Below are positions 54,519-64,000 of a stretch of DNA of 64,000 nt, piece after piece. Position numbers and translations under genes: made by a program. The stretch lies in NCBI GenBank assembly GCA_037349105.1, contig JAYJMM010000042.1, positions 1,281,501 to 1,345,500 on the forward strand, written 5' to 3'. The stretch is from Limnomonas spitsbergensis. Lineage: Eukaryota > Chlorophyta > Chlorophyceae > Chlamydomonadales. Within the stretch, counting starts at the first letter, position 1, and every line of letters begins with the position of its first letter. The notes below the pieces were generated by a model, which was given only the letters and a program-made list of their open reading frames with translations, was not told the DNA's origin and did no database searches.

Positions 54519-55560
54519 GAATAAATAAAACACCGGTATCAATGTCGCAGGAGAAGGTTAAATTGGCTGAAGAACTGCGCCGGTACACAACTTTTGGAGT
54601 TTTAGACTTAATGTTCTGCTGCCACTAGAAAATCCGTGACAGTTTTAGTGGATTCAGTTGTTTTGACTATGCGACTCCGGTTTCCACCACTGGTCCCCCC
54701 AGGTAGGGCAGCTGATCTACAACTGGTGTTGGATAGATGTATTTACTTATCAGCTGATTCAGTAAGACTGAATTCCTGGGGACGGGCTGACGGATGGGGC
54801 GGGCTGCTTCTCCCTAGTCAGTGCTGATGAAACCAATAACGGTGTTAGTTACTAATTAGACTGCGTCCCCATGGCCTAGCCAGGAATGGACAGCTCGTGT
54901 CTAGTCTGTGTTGATCAGACCGATCTGCTGAGTAATAAGTCTGCTAAGTCTCCATGGATGACTGAGCAGCTCAGCAGCCCCTCTCTAGTCCATACTGTAT
55001 GGACACAAATGTAGGGATAGGCAGGAGCCTCCTAAGTCTATGTTGATGAGGCGATTTTGCGGATTAAGGTAATAGGCCGAGTCCCCACAGATGGGCAGCA
55101 CCTCTGAAGTTTGTGTTGATGATGCCCGGTACGAACCAAGCAGCGCATCACCAGTTAAATGGACCCAGCAAATGTTCCTGACACTCTGACATGTCTCTGC
55201 AAATTCAATCAGGGAGATATCTCGACTATCCAAGGTAGGTTTGCCCAGACGGTTTTTGCCACTTGCCAGCTACCCCACGACATGCATGCCCTTGTCGCAT
55301 GCCTGGGGACCCACTTGTTGACAGGCTGGGGTAGTGGGGTGAGAGACAAAGCTATAAGTTATGAATGGCATCTTGCATCCCCAGTCTGGGAACCTCGGTT
55401 GTTGCACATAAAAATGTCAGGATCCCAGGCAATTGCATTGCCACATCACCAGCGGGCAATGTGACGTACGGTATATTTGAGATATCAACAGAGATTTTAC
55501 AAAGCAGCTGGATCTATTTGGCAGCAGTTGCTTCAGTTTCAAACGGTTGTGACGTACATG
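54480..55560. repeat. Inverted copy of about 16.45-17.72 kb
   Basis: Reverse-complement match including ACTGGTCCCCCCAGGTAGGG and the GGGAGATATCTCGAC exon-like piece (GDISTIQG). It also pairs with the direct copy at 52.44-52.99 kb, giving an imperfect inverted repeat inside copy B. Confidence 0.75.
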
Positions 55561-55938
55561 GCGGGTCAGATGTATCGACACGTTTCAGGGGTACTGTGGT
55601 TTGACCCGCCGTCCCAACCTGGTTCACACTAGCAGTACCAACTGCAATTTGAAGTTATCTCTCTAGGAACTGCCTCGATCGACCTGGTGTGTTGCTACAT
55701 CGTCAAGTGCTGTAATCAGCTTGCAATACACGGTTTATTGAGGTATGTTGGGGTATCATTTGAATCCGAATGGCAGTTGGATGCCAAAAACTGCCCCGTT
55801 GGGTACCAAACTTGCGGCGGCTGAGCCTGAAAAGTGGCCAAAACCCGCATAGCGTCTGGCACTGGCACTGGCATACAATACACGATTGGATTCAAGAGGT
55901 CCTCTCTGATTGTAAGAGCCGAGAGATCGCCCACAGCG

Positions 55939-56016
55939 ATGCCTCGCGGCGTCAAGAAGGAGAATCTGCCGAGCAAAATATGCCATGTGTGCAATCGCCC
56001 CTTCACCTGCCGAAAG
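55939..56016 (+). CDS. DUF2256 protein, exon 1
   Basis: MPRGVKKENLPSKICHVCNR then PFTCRK, the N-terminal half of the small DUF2256 family (GVKKENLP-K-C-VC-RPF-WRKKW). The CxxC pair (Cys 15, Cys 18) is the first half of a putative zinc site. The family is short and widespread in bacteria and eukaryotic algae; its function is unknown. The start is the only ATG that gives the family N-terminus. The expected donor after AAG reads CGTACT rather than GTACTC, so splicing to exon 2 in frame is not possible with a canonical GT at this point. Confidence 0.8.
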
Positions 56017-56228
56017 CGTACTCCATTTGGCCACCATTGCGCCCATTGCGCTATAAGGCCTTCATGAGCATCTTGAAGGCATGCTACTGGTCTGAATGCA
56101 TGCAGATCTGCACCATCCCATGCAAGCACCATGCACACCATCTCATGCAAACACCATGCGTCCCCTTCTCCTGCCCCCCCCTGTCCCCACCTTGCCGTAT
56201 TCCTCCGACTGCTGCTGGCGCTTGGCAG

Positions 56229-56561
56229 GTATGGGAGAAGTGCTGGGACGAGGTGGTGTGCTGCAGCGACAGGTGCAAGAACGAGCGGAAGAAGCAGCGC
56301 CAGCAAGAGCGCACAAAAGAGGACGCGAGCATGCACTTGACAAGCGGGCGCGCCCTCGACCCTGGGCCCACAGCCCAAGCCTCCTCTAACATCCAGACGA
56401 TCGCATGGGAGCCCTCACATTCGGCGGCGTCAGCGTTCAAAGCCTTCAGGAAGGCAGCTTTCAGGGCTCAATGCGCCTATTTGTGCCTGCTTCCTTGGCG
56501 CGACCACGGCCTCCCTTCTTCCTTGCCACGTGCGCGGCCCTGGCTCTGGCCAGGCGTCTGA
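56229..56561 (+). CDS. DUF2256 protein, exon 2
   Basis: The acceptor is CTTGGCAG. VWEKCWDEVVCCSDRCKNER supplies the second conserved half (W-K-WDEV--CS--C) with Cys at C/CxxxC spacing, then a basic KKQRQQERTKED tail and a low-complexity C-terminus to a stop at 56561. The tail beyond about 60 residues is longer than bacterial relatives and may be real or run-on past an unrecognised donor. Confidence 0.75.
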   Translation, partial: VWEKCWDEVVCCSDRCKNERKKQRQQERTKEDASMHLTSGRALDPGPTAQASSNIQTIAWEPSHSAASAFKAFRKAAFRAQCAYLCLLPWRDHGLPSSLPRARPWLWPGV

Positions 56562-56599
56562 GCAGCAGATTGGCTGCTGGCTCCGGGGCCGCCAGGGGC

Positions 56600-58080
56600 T
56601 TCGCTTCAAATGGTGTTCATAAGTGTGCCTGAAGGATGGCCATGGCGAATCCCAGGCAGCGCCTTTCCGTTGACCCAAAATGCCTCTGGGGAGGGCCTGG
56701 GCTGGGTTCCCCGGAGGGCGCAGTCTCTCTTCCCTTCTTGCTCTCTTTGCCTGAAGTCCAGTTTATGGCCGGCCTCGACCTGGCTTTCGACTGAGCGGGT
56801 TTTTCAGGTGACAGTCCAAGGCCAATGGTGGGGGCAGAGATGGTGAGGGTGCCTATTTATTATGTTTTTCGCATAGCTTCGTCCATTCGCTCCACTTGAC
56901 ACATTCACGAAACGTGATGCTTGGTAATGAGATCCGACCTGGCCTTATGTGTTCGCAGTTGTCCTTGCCTTTTTTTTGCCTTGGGCTTCTCGCGCCAAAT
57001 TCTTCCTGCGCCGCTTGATTTGCATACTAGCCTGTCCTTCCGCAGCTAGAGGCATGCATATCCCCTTGGGTCCGTTCCCTCTTTAATCAAAATCAGAATG
57101 ACAGTTTCAGTCTGGGCCCCGTCCCTCTCTTATCAGACTCAGAATGGCAGTTTCAATCGGGTTGCAGCCAGATAGTTGATATTTATGTATATACCTGTAT
57201 ATATATATATAATCAGACATGTCACATATAAACGGCTGTACCACCCATCTAGGGATCAGGATGGCTGTATATTTTCGGTCTACGAAGGAAGTGTGTGTCC
57301 AGTAGAATAGTATATGCAGAGGCCAATCTACTGTACATTTCAATATTGCGTATAAAGTCAGACTGGACTCCGGGGGTTGCTGCAGCTGTGTAGAGTCACG
57401 ATCTGGACAGCCATGCTTCTGCATCTCACGTTGGTAAGCTCAAGCATTTTTGAAAATGTGTAAGAAAACTCAAAACGCTTGTATGCGGTCTTGGATGGAA
57501 GAGCAGTTGATGAGATCATATAATAGGTGCAGACACCCTGAAGTCATCGCAATCTGCATGCATGCACGTATGCACGTCTTCATTGGGCCTCTTTATGTGA
57601 GGGATTCATGTATTCATGTTGGCTGACATCAATATCCTAGCTGCCATTTTGGAAAAAGGCAGCGGGTCAGGCACCCGGCATTGTAAGCCCCCATGCACCG
57701 TTGATGCTGTTTTGATCTTCGCTTCCTGAGCTGATATGCATTCACTGAGAGGACAAACAGCAGCGTGCGATGCGCTTTGACATGCATTTAATGCGGGGCA
57801 TGACTCTTGGCAGGGGGGAGCTGTAAGGCCGATATTAAGCACCTGCGAGCGGTTACCATGCCTCGTTGAGCTAGTGATATCTGACAGTGCTTTTGTTGTT
57901 GTGCCCACCACAGTACACAGAGAAATGATGGACCGGCTTGCTTCGCTCTTAAACCAGTTGCATGGGGGACGAGACATTCACGTACTTCTTACATTATTAC
58001 ACACGGGTATACACCGTTATAAACTTATTACATCATCACACACTTATTCATCTGTAGACTCAATACCAGCATAGCGAGGA
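56600..58080. other. No gene recognised
   Basis: Contains a short (AT)n tract near 57196-57212 and AT-richer sequence; no exon pairs with matching phases were found. Confidence 0.4.
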
Positions 58081-58124
58081 ATGATTATCTAGCCCACCCA
58101 ACTAGTCGGCTTGGACTAACTTTA

Positions 58125-58232
58125 AGCCCTACCTAAGTTTAAGCCTCCCCTTCAGTTTAAGCCCCCCTTAAGTTTAAGCCCCCCTAAGTTTAAGCCCCCC
58201 CTAAGTTTAAGCCCCCCCTAAGTTTAAGCCCC
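58125..58232. repeat. 17-18-bp repeat TAAGTTTAAGCCCCCC
   Basis: About six units of (C)TAAGTTTAAGCCCCCC in tandem, differing mainly in C-run length. Confidence 0.9.
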
Positions 58233-58239
58233 CCCGCCT

Positions 58240-60860
58240 GGGGCCTGGCCTGCGGGAGAGGCTTGCCGGCTTGATGGCGGGCAAGTGTCCGGGGCTGAGC
58301 GAGGCTCGCCTGCGAGTGACTTAAACACAACTAGTAATCGATGGGGGAGAAAAAAAAAGCCAGGGAGCCCATCCCCTAAAATAAAGACCAGCACCCAAGC
58401 CTATCACCCACCCACGTAATGCCTCCGGATTCCGGAACCCATTGAAATTCAAATATCTCAGTTATATTTCAAAATTACACGAGAGGGGAGGCAAAATAAG
58501 TTTTACACCCCATCCTCGAAAGCTGTATAGCTTGACGAGAGCCTTTCATATCTGGTATTAAAATTGTTTTTGGCCCAGGGGGCTGGGAGATATGGAGAGG
58601 GGGGGAGGGGGGTAACAATAAAAATGTTTTTGGAAACTTTCGATTTTTTTTTAAACCAGATTGAGACGATAGCTACACCGTTGCATTCCAACTGTCATTT
58701 GCTACAGATCTGCATCATAAAAAATTCCACACAGAAAAACAGACCCCTACCTCTTGGCATGCAATTATGGCATGGGGGTTGTCATGGCTCCGGAACCACA
58801 TGCACCGTTGTGCGTACACCCCTTCTGGACTCACACGGTGTAGCTGCATTGGTAGTTGCTATAAATTAAGCAATGGACCACCAGTAGCTGGAGATGTGCC
58901 GACGGTGTGCAAGGTGCATGGCTCGGTAAGGTAATCAAGCTATCAGCTCTGCGGTTGCACGTCGGAGCGCACATCTTGCTGCGCCAGTGTGGGGAAGCCT
59001 GTAGCTTGGAGCCAAGTGGTGCTGAGGCATGCGGCTTCTGTGGCATTGTGTGTCAATAACGTTACACCTCTGGGCATTGTGTGTGACGACAGGACATCAG
59101 GCCTGTTCAAAACGGACTTGGGCAGAGGCTATACCAGTGGCACGCTAGCAGTCGAGTCCCGCTGCCCCGCCCTGAAGTACAAGATGTCATATGCTGCGGC
59201 TGAGAGGGGTTCTGCCCACAATCCTTGCATCAACAGACCAGTGGCTTGCACCATCTGCAGGGGCATCGCGGGTACCATCCGCCCTTTTTTTTGCCCCCCC
59301 CTCGAAATTTCATGGTATGTTTCAATTCGTAAGGTGATCGCAATTTATGCCAACAGTCACTTTGGGTATTGAGCTCAGCCAGGCTATTGACTACCGACTA
59401 TTCCTCGCTAGCGATCACTTGTTTCCAGAGGGCAAATGGCCTGTATGGCGGTGGCAATGTGCTGGCATCAGCTTTCATCTTGACATGAGCTCCCTCACTG
59501 CCTTCTTCCTATCCCACAGCGGGACCTCTTTGCCAAGTTTGCTTAGTTTGCCACTCTACCAATACTTTAAAGTGCTGCGTGTAAGACAGCTCAGCTGGTT
59601 TCGGGGTTTTGGCCCAAGGGAGCCACCCCCCCGGCCAGTATGGGGGGCCAGGTGGTAATTTGAGCAACATTTAAGGATGTGAAAGGACTCATGTTGGCAT
59701 GACGAGCACAGAGGTGCCGCTGCCAGCCTCAACAGACGTCCAACAAAAGATACGAAATTGTCGAGGTACTGGATTTGTTTTCGAGACCACCCACGCCCCC
59801 CAATATCCCCCACCCCCCCTGAGCCAAAACATTTTTTTAGACCAGCTAAAGCTCTGAAAAGCTCTCCTAGTGCTCAACAACTTTGGGGGATGGGGTCGTT
59901 TATTTTGTTTCTGCCCCCCCTCGCTAGAACTTGCCGGAATTCTTTGTATCCCGGTGATAGATCCAGTGATAGATTCTCAATTAGACAGAAGTCGAGCTTT
60001 TCCTTTGCTGCTGACGAAGCAGTACTGCTTAGCCACCAGGGGGGGAACAAGGCCTCCCTGGCAGGTGCATGGGCCGGGCTGACCATGCCCCCCTTAATCC
60101 ACCACCAGGATGCTAGCCAGCTGCCCTGAAGGCTCGCAAGCAGGCAGGAGTCAAAACGGGGTTTTGGAAAATATGATATCGGTAGCACATACCTATGCAA
60201 CAACAGATAACCTCAGGCAACATAACAATTTGGTAGATCCAGCAATTGGTCTAGCGAGCTTTTGTTACATTATCTGCGAATCACTCAACAGCTTTTGTTA
60301 CGACATGACCAGAAACATGGTATGTTCAGATTGATGCAGCTGTATGACAACAAAAAATCAGTTGTCTTGTACCACCCAAAACCAATTATTGAGCGCCATG
60401 TTCAAGCGAAATGAGGTGTCCAAGTAAATATTCTGCCCAAGTCGTTGTCAGGGAAAATTTGGGCAGGAGAAGAACATTCACATCGTCGGGGATTCATCAC
60501 CAATGCTAACTTGACGGACGGAGCACTTCGTTGAGTTCTGACAGACTGTCCAGCACTAACACAAAAAAACAGGTGTACACTAAAAACAAAGATCGCCATG
60601 TCCCATACATGTGGTCAACACTCGACTTTCAAGCCCTAAAAATATGATATCTTTATTGCAACCTTTATTTGAATCCACGCGTTCACGAAAACACCGCAGA
60701 TGCTTCGCAGATGCTCAAAACTACGTATCTTTGTACTTCAGGCATTGCACTGCTTATGATGAGCTGGCGGCAGCTTCTCCTACCTCATTATGACGGCCCC
60801 TCCACAGCCGGAATTTATTCGACTACGGACATCAGGTTGTGCGCCATATATATACCCTCC
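58240..60860. other. No firm gene; one TE-like fragment
   Basis: At about 59115-59270 on the plus strand a frame reads YTSGTLAVESRCPALKYKMS then GSAHNPCINRPVACTIC. A NPC-N-P--C--C pattern is seen in zinc-finger-like parts of some transposable-element and fungal/algal hypothetical proteins, but the second half of such a finger is absent. 59052-59075 holds the dispersed GCCCAGAGGTGTAACG end motif. Other parts show nothing. Confidence 0.3.
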
Positions 60861-60866
60861 CGCAGC

Positions 60867-61187
60867 CTACGACGGCTTGGCTGGGGTCTCGCTCTGCACA
60901 CTCATGCTGCCTACACTGCTCTGCTGCCCACCCCAGCCCTGGGCAGGAGTCTCGCTGCTGCAGCTCACGCTGGCACCGCGGGCCGCTGTACTGTTTGCAT
61001 TATTGCCCTGCTCCATTTTAAGTTCGGACTGCGCCAGGTCACGCTCCGTCTTCACGCCAGCCAGCAGCCTGCCCCAGATGCGGTGCGCAAAGAAAAGACC
61101 CTCCACCTCCTCCAGGGGAACGTTCTTGGTCTCGGGAAGGAAGAAGATGACGAAAAGGGTGAAGAAAACAGTCCATGCCGCGAAGTA
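60867..61187 (-). CDS. Sugar-H+ symporter, last exon
   Basis: The acceptor is CTGTTGCAG. YFAAWTVFFTLFVIFFLPET gives the final membrane helix and the PETK motif of the sugar porter family, then NVPLEEVEGLFFAHRIWGRL and a cytosolic Ser/Gly-rich tail to TAG at 60867. It matches HUP/STP-type plant and algal hexose carriers in order and spacing. Confidence 0.9.
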   Translation of the reverse strand, partial: YFAAWTVFFTLFVIFFLPETKNVPLEEVEGLFFAHRIWGRLLAGVKTERDLAQSELKMEQGNNANSTAARGASVSCSSETPAQGWGGQQSSVGSMSVQSETPAKPS

Positions 61188-61739
61188 CTGCAACAGGAGA
61201 GGGCGGCGCGGTGCGTTAGTGATAACAGAAGCCACAGGTAAGGTGCCCATTCATGCTCTGAATAATAATGGATACGGGCATGAAGAGAAGCTAGTGCGTT
61301 CCTCAGACTGCAGCACACCCAGGTGCTTGACAACTGTCAAGCTGTACAGCAGAAGCCCATAGCACTAGTACTGCTGAGTCCACCAGTACTGCGCAGCCCA
61401 TCAGTACCATCGTAGTAAAGCCGTACCTCATAGCGCAGGTTCAGATAGATTAATGTAATATTAGTTGAGCTGAAGTTTGATAATGATATTGCAGTGATAG
61501 CCTCAAAGTCACTGTGCAGTTAGGCGCCAACTCTACAGGCCAGCTCAAATTACGTCATTATTTCGCATGTATTGGCGACACAGCAGCCCCATGATCGTCT
61601 GTTGAGAAATTGAAGTTACAGTTTATACCGTATTTCTGAGTACCTTTATTCATTCACCGATCTTTAAGAACACAAGGGCTGCCCTGCCCATGCCAGCAGC
61701 GAACTCTTGGAAAAGGCTCCATGCAGGATGGCATGGCCG

Positions 61740-61940
61740 AGCTTAAGGTTTGGGTTTGAGTTTCAACACGTGTACCTTGGCAGGTCAAGCCGTAACCCTG
61801 CCGTTGCAAAACTTACAAAGAACACTCCACACTCTATAGAGCAAAGCATAGCCTAGCGCCCTAGCTTAGGGTTTGAGTTTGAACATAATTTTGAACCTTA
61901 AGCAGGCTTTAACCCCTGGCTTAAACCCTGCCATCAGCAC
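61740..61940 (-). repeat. Tandem copies of exon end, donor and intron of the transporter
   Basis: 61817-61852 repeats the last ~35 bases of exon 61947-62074 (ATGCTTTGCTCTATxGAGT...TTCTTT) with its GTAAG donor, and 61745-61810 repeats the following intron (GGTTTGAGTTT, TAACCCTGCC). Confidence 0.7.
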
Positions 61941-61946
61941 ACTTAC

Positions 61947-62074
61947 AAAGAAAACTCCGTACTCCATAGAGCAAAGCATGGCTGGAAATGTCTGGCCGTA
62001 CAAGAAGGTGACGGCCAGGCTGACAGAGGTGGTGATGGCCATGCCGGCTGAACGGGTCTCCAAAGGTTGAACCT
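61947..62074 (-). CDS. Sugar-H+ symporter exon (TM10-11 region)
   Basis: Completes a Glu codon with the upstream exon, then VQPLETRSAGMAITTSVSLA, VTFLYGQTFPAMLCSMEYGV and FF; donor TTT|GTAAGT. E(I/V)-PLE-RSA is the conserved loop after WSWGPLGWL(V)P of sugar porters. Confidence 0.9.
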
Positions 62075-62339
62075 CTGCGCAGGGGCAGGGGTAGGGGTAT
62101 GAGAGGTGTGCTGATGTCACACACCCTTTCCAAGCAAGGTCTTCCATGCACATGGCAATCTGCATGGCAACCTATATGCTATCCCGTACGGGCTTCTTCG
62201 CAGAAGTGATGAGAAGCAGGGGTGCGTTGATGGCAATAGTCGCCATAGCCCAAGTGCCTAACCACACATTTCCGCACTGTTGTGATGGCCATGCAGGCAG
62301 GACTGGGTGACAGCTACTGACCAAGTCGACCAAGCACAT

Positions 62340-62735
62340 CAGGAAGGAGACGCCCAACGTTTCACGACCACATAAATTCAGCCATCACCTCGGGAATTAC
62401 CACCTGTCGGGACCAGCCAACCAGGGGGTCCCCATGACCAGGCATATGCATCAGGAAGACGATGCCCCTCGTCCAAGAACCACATGAATCCAGCCATCAC
62501 CTCCCACATGTGTACCTGTTGGCACCAGCCAGCCAGAGGGTCCTCACACCCACGCATATCAAACCACCCACATATAAATCAGGAAGGTGATGCCCCAAGC
62601 ACACGTAAATCCAGCCATCACCTCCAGAATCCTCACCTATCAAGACCTGGCAGCCAAGGGGTCCCTATTACCACGCATATACGTCAGGCCCCATATTTCA
62701 CGACCACATGCATCCAGCCATAACCTATGAAATTC
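62340..62735 (-). repeat. Exon-end repeats in the transporter intron
   Basis: Four to five degraded units of about 100 bp follow exon 62740-62968. Each carries relatives of its last ~70 bases (GGTCCCCACGACCA..., TCAGGAAG) and donor (CACCTGTCGGGACCAGCCA on the plus strand). Confidence 0.7.
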
Positions 62736-62739
62736 TCAC

Positions 62740-62968
62740 CTGTCGGGACCAGCCAGCCGAGAGGTCCCCACGACCACGCGAATCCAGCAACGAAGATACA
62801 CATCAGGAAGAGCACGCCGCTGGTGACCGCGCTTTCCGTGCTCCCTGCAGTGCCTGCCAGCACAGCCCCCGCCAGGATCAGGGCCACTGCCATCTGGCAG
62901 CCGCCCTCAATGAGCAGCAGGCGGCGCCCGAAGCGGTCGACTGTGGCCACGGCGACTAACGTGCAAAG
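62740..62968 (-). CDS. Sugar-H+ symporter exon (VDRFGRR to WGPLGWLVP)
   Basis: LCTLVAVATVDRFGRRLLLI, EGGCQMAVALI... to FAWSWGPLGWLVPT. It contains the (V)DR-GRR and WSWGPLGWLVP signatures of H+/hexose symporters. Acceptor CGCCTAG, donor ACAG|GTGAGA, exit phase 1. Confidence 0.93.
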
Positions 62969-63239
62969 CTAGGCGCAGGTCAGGGATCGGGATGTAAGGG
63001 ATGTGACATAGCAGCGGAATTAAAGCATTATATTGTAGTTGGTTTGACGCATTTATATGAATATTTCCCCTTTGCAACCCTTGGCGTGCTTTTTAAGGGG
63101 CTTTTTATTCCCCCATCAACACTGTGCAAAGCATGTTTAAAGATATATGTCAAAATAAGCACATCCATAGTTCAGCGAAAACAACGAGGAAAACGATTCA
63201 GAATATCAAGTAAGCAAAAATCAGAGGATGAAAACTCAC

Positions 63240-63311
63240 CCACTGCAGACCACTCAGAATGACTGCATACAGGAGAGCTGTATCAGCGACGAGACCCAGA
63301 GTCTCAAAGAT
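63240..63311 (-). CDS. Sugar-H+ symporter exon (TM8)
   Basis: 24 codons, phase 0 both ends: IFETLGLVADTALLYAVILS then GLQW. Acceptor GCTTGCAG, donor TGG|GTGAGT. It follows MFYSPQ of the previous exon as in STP/HUP carriers. Confidence 0.88.
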
Positions 63312-63479
63312 CTGCAAGCGGGTAGGCGACACACAACAGTTTAAACACGGTACCCATCTAAATTGCAAAATGAGACAGATCAAGAAATAAGCACAGCACT
63401 AAACAGCACAGGCACAGCACTGGCCACTGACTTAGGGGTAACATAACGGGCTTGGGGACGGGCAGCTGCAGCCGCGCCC

Positions 63480-63720
63480 TAACATGAGCCACTTTCAGCC
63501 CACCCCAGAGCCTACCAGCGTCAGCCTACCTCAGGCAGCCCACTTGTGTCAGCCCACCAGCGTCAGCGCACCCCAGACGGCCGACTAGTGTCAGCCCACC
63601 CCAGACACCCCACCAGTGTCAGCCCACCCCAGATGGCCGACTAGTGTCAGCCGACCCCAGACAGCCGACCAGTGTCAGCCTATCCCTGACAGCCCACCAG
63701 CGTCAACTGCCTTATCCCCC
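63480..63720 (-). repeat. 28-bp minisatellite in the transporter intron
   Basis: About eight units of CAGCCCACCCCAGACAGCC then GACCAGTGT, located between the exons at 63240-63311 and 63731-63906. Confidence 0.85.
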
Positions 63721-63730
63721 GCCAGCCTAC

Positions 63731-63906
63731 CTGCGGCGAGTAGAACATAATGGAGTCAATGCCGGGCAGCTGCTGCCCCAGTGGCATAAAGATCGCGATG
63801 ACCAGCTGGGGCAGGTATGGCCTTGTGATGATGGTCAGCCAAGGGTTGGCCACCTGGTGGCTAGCCTCGGCTGCGTCAACTGTGTCCAGGAACTCAGCTT
63901 CAACTT
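63731..63906 (-). CDS. Sugar-H+ symporter exon (central loop and TM7)
   Basis: (E)VEAEFLDTVDAAEASHQVAN, PWLTIITRPYLPQLVIAIFM, PLGQQLPGIDSIMFYSPQ. VEAEF-D-VDA-EAS--V--PW and QQL-GI--IMFY are diagnostic of plant/algal monosaccharide-H+ symporters at the plasma membrane. Note Pro in QQLPGI where the family has Thr. The N-terminal half (TM1-6) lies beyond the window. Confidence 0.93.
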
Positions 63907-64000
63907 CTACGCGATGGAAGGGGGGAGGGGGGACAGAAGGGTGAGGAAGAAAGGTCAAACAAGTCAAACAAGGGGGAAATGGTCCAATGAATAGCGCTGG

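Noticed and set aside
55716..56378. 220-codon minus-strand frame
   Set aside because: Antisense of the DUF2256 exons, which have clear family motifs on the plus strand.
57107..57424. 105-codon minus frame near the (AT)n tract
   Set aside because: Contains simple-repeat translation (YIYIYRYI) and no recognisable domain.

Overview
The window looks like nuclear DNA of a green alga (chlorophyte), inferred from intron-split genes with clear GT/AG borders, a plant/algal-type monosaccharide-H+ symporter, a formin, a DUF2256 protein, TTTAGGG-like motifs and very heavy simple and tandem repetition. Lineage is an inference; no rRNA, tRNA or organelle gene was seen.

The clearest gene is a formin on the minus strand (about 30.1 to 19.5 kb). 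Its exons read as: coiled-coil modules (one 125-bp exon, two 189-bp exons encoding exactly nine heptads, a 159-bp exon, an exon with tandem donor sites, an 841-bp coiled-coil exon), then a 940-bp exon holding a proline-rich FH1 made of ~21-residue repeats, then six exons forming an FH2 domain and ending at a TGA at 19506. A second firm gene is the 3' part of a HUP/STP-type sugar transporter (minus, 63906 to 60867), cut by the window end. A third is a DUF2256 protein (plus, 55939-56561) whose intron donor looks damaged. An intact 368-codon LINE ORF1-like frame (1526-2632, minus) stands without a reverse transcriptase. Two BTB/POZ paralogues (39.8 and 46.3 kb, plus) carry complementary lesions. 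Two further multi-exon minus-strand genes have consistent exon phases but no recognised function: gene Y (about 38.3-34.3 kb) and gene X (about 51.3-50.1 kb, with a second partial copy at 14.8-15.5 kb).

Most of the rest is duplicated sequence. 4.9-14.05 kb is an inverted, decayed copy of the formin 5' region (27.2-31.8 kb), itself tandemly duplicated with a 3393-bp period. 14.5-19.3 kb recurs at 50.4-54.5 kb, with an additional inverted piece at 54.48-55.56 kb. 2.8-3.8 kb is an inverted compact copy of the gene Y/satellite region at 35.6-38.0 kb, where a ~40-bp satellite has grown to 1.5 kb. BTB-linked sequence (38.9-43.8 kb, 45.0-49.3 kb, 1-0.7 kb, 32.9-33.1 kb) is dispersed in several copies.

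The recurrent and most unusual pattern is that tandem repeats sit on exon borders: short units carrying an exon end plus its splice donor, or a splice acceptor plus the exon start, are repeated in the introns of the formin, gene Y and the sugar transporter. This gives arrays of decoy, alternative or poison splice sites in unrelated genes and suggests one local mechanism shaping both coding repeats (coiled coil, FH1) and intronic minisatellites.
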